Shown: positions 14,616 to 17,948 of the stretch, piece by piece
Position numbering within the stretch: position 1 is the first letter of the stretch
Layout: each line of letters starts with the position of its first letter
Source of the DNA: Firmicutes bacterium CAG:882
Lineage (GTDB): Bacteria; Bacillota; Clostridia; Lachnospirales; Lachnospiraceae
Direction: 5' to 3'
Length of the DNA stretch: 17,948 nt
Assembly: GCA_000435595.1 (NCBI GenBank)
Contig: FR895346.1
Span: forward strand, 1-17,948
Notes under the pieces: generated by a model
The model's input: the letters and a program-made list of their open reading frames with translations, nothing else
The model's database searches: none
Told to the model about the DNA's origin: nothing
Position numbers and translations under genes: made by a program

Positions 14616-14657
14616 GCAATTGCCTACGGTGCATTATATAAAATATATCAAATCTTG

Positions 14658-14686
14658 TTGGAAAAAGCATTTTGATATAGTAAAAT
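14658..14686 (+). promoter_or_regulatory. Candidate promoter of the radical SAM / methyltransferase operon
   Basis: TTGGAA (14658-14663) and TAAAAT (14681-14686) are 17 bases apart, giving a start near 14693 and a 50-base leader. It lies outside the foldback element and is probably the native promoter. Confidence 0.5.
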
Positions 14687-14743
14687 GATTCTATCATAGA
14701 TGTGATATTTGGTCAAATTATGAATTTATGAAATGGAGCAGAC

Positions 14744-15733
14744 ATGGAATGGAGATATGATGCATCGGCATGTACGCTCTGTCCCCGCGAATGCAGGGTG
14801 GACAGGCTTGGTGGAGTGCGTGGAAGATGCGGATGTGATAATGATCTATATATTGCGAGAGCGGCTCTTCACATGTGGGAGGAACCATGCATATCGGGGG
14901 AGCACGGCTCGGGAACGGTGTTTTTCTCAGGGTGTCCTTTAGGGTGTGTGTTTTGTCAGAACTCAAATATTGCAGGAGCGGCGGTAGGAAAGAAGATTTC
15001 GGTAGAGCGCCTTGCGGAGATTTTTCTTGAGCAGCAGGAGAGAGGTGCACTTAACATTAATCTTGTGACACCTACACACTATATACCACAGATTGTTAAA
15101 GCACTTGATTTGTCAAAAAGGCAGGGCATGAAGCTGCCCGTTGTATATAACAGCGGAGGTTACGAGAAGGTTGAGGCTCTTAAGCTGCTTGACGGGCTGG
15201 TCGATGTGTATCTGCCCGACATGAAATATATGTCGTCCATGCTCGCAAAGAAGTACAGTAAGGCGGAGGACTACCCTGCTGTCGCTAAGACGTCGCTTTC
15301 AGAGATGTACAGGCAGGTTGGAAAGCCGAAGTTCAGGCTTGAAAACGATGAGAGCAGAGGGACGTTTGACGGCGGAGACGCAGATGCCACGGACGAGGAC
15401 GGGCTTATCATGGAACGGGGCATGATTGTGCGCCACCTTGTGCTGCCGGGCTGCACCTCGGACTCAAAGGCGGTCGTAAAATATCTTTACGAAACATACG
15501 GCGACGATATTTACATGAGCATAATGAGCCAGTACACGCCGATGCCGGAGATTATGCCCGGAGGCAGGCTTAATGCTTTTTATCCCGAGCTTGGACGATG
15601 CGTCACAAGGGAGGAGTATGACGCGGTTGTGGATTATGCGATTGACCTGGGCGTTGAGAACGCGTTCATTCAGGAGGGAGATGTCGCAAAGGACAGCTTT
15701 ATACCTGATTTTGATGAGCTGTCGGGTGTGTAG
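14744..15733 (+). CDS. PflX-like radical SAM protein (pyruvate-formate-lyase-activase homologue)
   Basis: This 329-residue radical SAM protein has the [4Fe-4S] motif CPLGCVFC (C64, C68, C71). It is preceded by a second Cys cluster (C10, C13, C17, C29, C31) in the pattern CTLCPRECRVDR...G.CGC. That arrangement, together with TVFFSGCPLGCVFCQN, THYIPQI, VVYNSGGYE and VYLPDMKY, marks the COG1313 / PflX group, whose substrate is not established. An acidic insertion (about residues 205-222, NDESRGTFDGGDADATDEDG) sits before MIVRHLVLPG and looks longer than usual, making the protein longer than the ~290 residues I expect. GGAG (14735-14738) lies five bases before ATG 14744. The next gene starts 32 bases after the stop, so the two form an operon. 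Confidence 0.88.
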   Translation: MEWRYDASACTLCPRECRVDRLGGVRGRCGCDNDLYIARAALHMWEEPCISGEHGSGTVFFSGCPLGCVFCQNSNIAGAAVGKKISVERLAEIFLEQQERGALNINLVTPTHYIPQIVKALDLSKRQGMKLPVVYNSGGYEKVEALKLLDGLVDVYLPDMKYMSSMLAKKYSKAEDYPAVAKTSLSEMYRQVGKPKFRLENDESRGTFDGGDADATDEDGLIMERGMIVRHLVLPGCTSDSKAVVKYLYETYGDDIYMSIMSQYTPMPEIMPGGRLNAFYPELGRCVTREEYDAVVDYAIDLGVENAFIQEGDVAKDSFIPDFDELSGV

Positions 15734-15765
15734 AGTTAAAAGAAAATTAGGAGATGTGGATTAGT

Positions 15766-16980
15766 ATGAAATATAATTGTCCTTATGATAAAAAATGCGG
15801 TGGCTGTAATCTGTTAGCCCATGATTACACTGAACAGCTTCAGATAAAGAAGGATACATTAAGAAAGCTTCTTGCGCCATACGGAAAGCTTGACGAGGTA
15901 ATCGGCATGGAAGACCCGCTGCACTACCGTAACAAGGTACATGCGGTATTTACGACGGACAGAAAAGGAAACATCATATCAGGAGTCTACGAGGAGGGAA
16001 CCCATAAGGTTGTGGCGGTGGACAACTGCCTCATAGAGAACGAGAAGGCGGATGCCATCATCGCTACAATAAGAAAGCTTCTTCCCTCATTTAAGCTGAA
16101 GGTATATGACGAGGACAGGCGAACGGGACTCTTCCGTCATGTGCTCATCAGAACAGCACACAGCACGGGTCAGATTATGGTGGTGCTGGTTCTTGCAAGC
16201 ACAATGTTTCCGTCAAAAAATAATTTTGTCAAGGCACTTTTAAAGGAGCATCCGGAGATCACAACAATTGTTATGAATATCAATGACAAACGCACTTCAA
16301 TGGTGCTCGGAGACAGAGAACAGACACTCTACGGCAAAGGCTACATTGAGGATGTCCTTTGCGGCAGCACCTTCCGAATTTCGCCGAAGTCCTTCTATCA
16401 GGTAAATTCCGTGCAGACCGAGATACTCTACAACAAGGCGATTGAGCTTGCCGGACTTAAGGGAAATGAGACCGTAATAGATGCCTACTGCGGAATTGGA
16501 ACCATCGGAATCACCGCGGCGGCACACATGGCGAAGCTGTCAAAAGCTGCAATGCCTGTTGGAGGGGTTGCTGATAATCGTATGTTGAAAAACAATGGAA
16601 GCGTTATCGGTGTGGAATTGAACTCAGACGCGGTAAAGGATGCCATCGCCAACGCAAAGCGCAATAACATGGACAATATCCGCTTCTACTGTGATGACGC
16701 AGGAAAATTTATGACCAAGATGGCGGCGAACGGTCAGCATGCTGATGTGGTATTCATGGATCCACCGCGCTCAGGAAGTGATGAGGCATTTTTAAGCTGC
16801 GTCGCGAAGCTGGCACCTAAGAAAATCGTCTATATTTCCTGCGGTCCGGACACGCTTGCGCGTGACCTTGGAGTGCTTAAAAATATGGGATATAAGATTG
16901 AGAAGATGGTGGGAGTTGACTTGTTTCCGATGACATATCATGTGGAGTGCGTAGTTTTGATGTCAAGGGAAGATAAATAA
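15766..16980 (+). CDS. rlmD: RlmD/RumA-type 23S rRNA (uracil-C5)-methyltransferase
   Basis: This 404-residue class I SAM-dependent RNA methyltransferase of the TrmA/RumA superfamily places a methyl on C5 of a uracil in RNA, usually 23S rRNA U1939 and/or U747. The N-terminal Fe-S cysteines are C5, C11 and C14 (CPYDKKCGGC), with a candidate fourth in DNCLIEN. No TRAM domain precedes them. SAM motif I is VIDAYCGIGTIG (237-248), motif IV FMDPPRSG (330-337), the catalytic nucleophile C359 in YISCGPDT, and the general base E394 in YHVECVV. About 22 extra residues (around 257-278) lie between motif I and GVELN. ATG 15766 is preferred because MKYNCPYD is the usual beginning; AGGAG (15749-15753) abuts an in-frame ATG at 15754 and is 12 bases from 15766. 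Target specificity is not shown by sequence. Confidence 0.85.
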   Translation: MKYNCPYDKKCGGCNLLAHDYTEQLQIKKDTLRKLLAPYGKLDEVIGMEDPLHYRNKVHAVFTTDRKGNIISGVYEEGTHKVVAVDNCLIENEKADAIIATIRKLLPSFKLKVYDEDRRTGLFRHVLIRTAHSTGQIMVVLVLASTMFPSKNNFVKALLKEHPEITTIVMNINDKRTSMVLGDREQTLYGKGYIEDVLCGSTFRISPKSFYQVNSVQTEILYNKAIELAGLKGNETVIDAYCGIGTIGITAAAHMAKLSKAAMPVGGVADNRMLKNNGSVIGVELNSDAVKDAIANAKRNNMDNIRFYCDDAGKFMTKMAANGQHADVVFMDPPRSGSDEAFLSCVAKLAPKKIVYISCGPDTLARDLGVLKNMGYKIEKMVGVDLFPMTYHVECVVLMSREDK

Positions 16981-17245
16981 GTGCCAGAAAGTGGCATATT
17001 TCCGGGCTTTTTCGGAAGTTGGGATGTAAAGCCTAACCTCTGAAAAAGCTTGGTTATTTTATATGGAAACATATCTACTGCGAAAATGTGTGTCAGGTTG
17101 TGACCTCGGATTAGATAACACAAATTGAGTTAGTGGGTTAGATGTCAGGGATTTTTGAGTGAGTTTTTAGATTTGGCAACAAATCCGGCAACTCGATATT
17201 AAGGGCATTTTCGGTCAATAGAATAGATGTTAAGGAGGTATTAAT
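16981..17245 (+). other. Intergenic region with two small hairpins and a candidate promoter
   Basis: TGCCA/TGGCA (16982-16996) and TTCCG/CGGAA (17000-17017, with a T run in its loop) could form a weak terminator for the methyltransferase operon. AGGT-TGTG-ACCT near 17093-17104 is another short hairpin. TTGGCA (17173-17178) and TATTAA (17197-17202), 18 bases apart, may drive the TIR-like gene. I see no coding sequence or RNA gene here. Confidence 0.3.
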
Positions 17246-17948
17246 GTGAGTGATTCACAGATTACTATTTTTTATTCTTGGCAATCTGATTTGCCGGGAA
17301 GTGATACTAGAAATATAATTCAAGACAGTATCAAAGATGCAGTTCGTTTATTGCGAGACACAGTTGATATTGAAGCTGACCGTGACACAAAGGGAGAATT
17401 TGGTTCCCCGGACATAGCACAGACAATTTTTTCAAAGATTGACGATTGTGATATTTTCATTGCTGATGTTAGTGCGGTATGTCAATATGAGACAGTCGAT
17501 AAAGATGGAAATAGTAAGATAAAATATATGCCAAATCCTAATGTAATGCTTGAATTAGGGTATGCCACGCATGTTTTAGGCTGGGATAGGGTAATATGTG
17601 TTTTAAACTCTGATTACGGTGCACCAGAAAACATGCCTTTTGACATTGCAAGTCGAAGATTGACTCCATTCTCATTAAAAGACGGAAAAAGTAAGGGAGA
17701 GGTAAGGCGGTATATAAAAGGGGTAATACAAGATACTGTTGAAAATATTTTGGAAAATGGAAAGCGTGTTAAAGCAGGATTCTCAGACTTACATCTGGGT
17801 TGTTTTGTCGATGGTGCTGTTTCTAATTTGATTTGTCCGATTGAAGTATCAAGCTCAGTATCTTTTGTTAAGCATAAAACACAAATTTTAGAAGAGTCTT
17901 TGAAATTGGTAGAACAAATTAGGAGTAACAAAATTACAGAACCATCTG
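17246..17948 (+). CDS. TIR-like domain protein, 5' part (runs off the window)
   Basis: The frame starts at GTG 17246 and stays open for 234 codons to the window edge. AAGGAGGT (17232-17239) is six bases upstream; an ATG two bases earlier (17244) is followed at once by TGA, so the GTG is the start. The first ~150 residues read as a TIR-like fold: ITIFYSWQSDLPGSDTRN, DIEADRDTKGEFGSPDIAQTIFSKIDDCDIFIADVS, PNPNVMLELGYATHVLGWDRVICVLN, MPFDIASRRLTPF. E103 in MLELGYA is the likely catalytic or NAD-contacting Glu. Such proteins are usually bacterial immune or nucleotide-sensing effectors. The region from about 180 onward (GFSDLHLGCFVDGAV...) is a second domain that I do not recognise. It does not share an operon with an identifiable partner in this window. 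Confidence 0.7.
   Translation, partial: MSDSQITIFYSWQSDLPGSDTRNIIQDSIKDAVRLLRDTVDIEADRDTKGEFGSPDIAQTIFSKIDDCDIFIADVSAVCQYETVDKDGNSKIKYMPNPNVMLELGYATHVLGWDRVICVLNSDYGAPENMPFDIASRRLTPFSLKDGKSKGEVRRYIKGVIQDTVENILENGKRVKAGFSDLHLGCFVDGAVSNLICPIEVSSSVSFVKHKTQILEESLKLVEQIRSNKITEPS

Noticed and set aside
14733..15050. Alternative frames over the start of the radical SAM gene on both strands
   Set aside because: The frame from 14744 contains the CxxxCxxC motif and a ribosome binding site; the others are shadows.
1..17948. CRISPR arrays, tRNA or rRNA genes
   Set aside because: No regularly spaced direct repeats and no tRNA or rRNA signature sequences were seen on either strand.

Overview
The window reads as the chromosome of a low-to-moderate GC Gram-positive gut anaerobe, most likely a Lachnospiraceae member (Roseburia / Agathobacter / Eubacterium rectale-like). 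This is inferred from strong AGGAGG-type ribosome binding sites, ATG/GTG/TTG starts, and the mix of a GH127 beta-L-arabinofuranosidase, a PflX-like radical SAM protein and an RlmD-type rRNA methyltransferase. No tRNA, rRNA or CRISPR array was seen.

Bases 1-7500 hold the end of an ABC exporter ATPase, then a complete four-gene Wadjet (JetABCD) SMC-type anti-plasmid operon. The genes are jetA (TTG start), jetB, jetC (MukB/SMC-like, 1092 aa) and jetD (TOPRIM nuclease), all on the + strand with overlapping junctions. The operon is bracketed by two gene relics that each keep both ends of a conserved fold but have lost the middle: a MazG-like NTP pyrophosphohydrolase (416-647) and an inorganic-pyrophosphatase-like protein (7315-7473). 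Bases 7490-9450 carry an XRE regulator with a palindromic operator candidate, an ORF6N-domain protein with an unusual C-terminal domain, and a decapitated response-regulator receiver relic that ends in a long-loop bidirectional terminator.

Bases 9465-11693 are a divergent pair: an SDR oxidoreductase (-) and a secreted lipoprotein nuclease (+) with a Thr/Glu-rich stalk and a C-terminal Cys/His metal-binding module. A GH127 enzyme follows (11836-13902), then a second long-loop terminator and a small conserved-looking 76-aa gene on the - strand.

Between that small gene and the radical SAM gene lies a 306-bp foldback element (14302-14607) that I consider the least expected object here. It has perfect 19-bp terminal inverted repeats and an 8-bp target duplication (ATTATCAG). 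Its ~100-nt arms are near-palindromic and each carries a matching outward-facing promoter. Its centre folds into two GC-rich hairpins. It looks like a MITE that can supply promoters to both neighbours.

The right end holds a two-gene operon (PflX-like radical SAM, RlmD-type methyltransferase) and then the first 234 codons of a TIR-like protein (GTG start at 17246, running off the window). That protein is a likely second defence gene. Overall this is a variable region in which defence genes, gene relics and a small mobile element are interleaved with ordinary metabolic genes.
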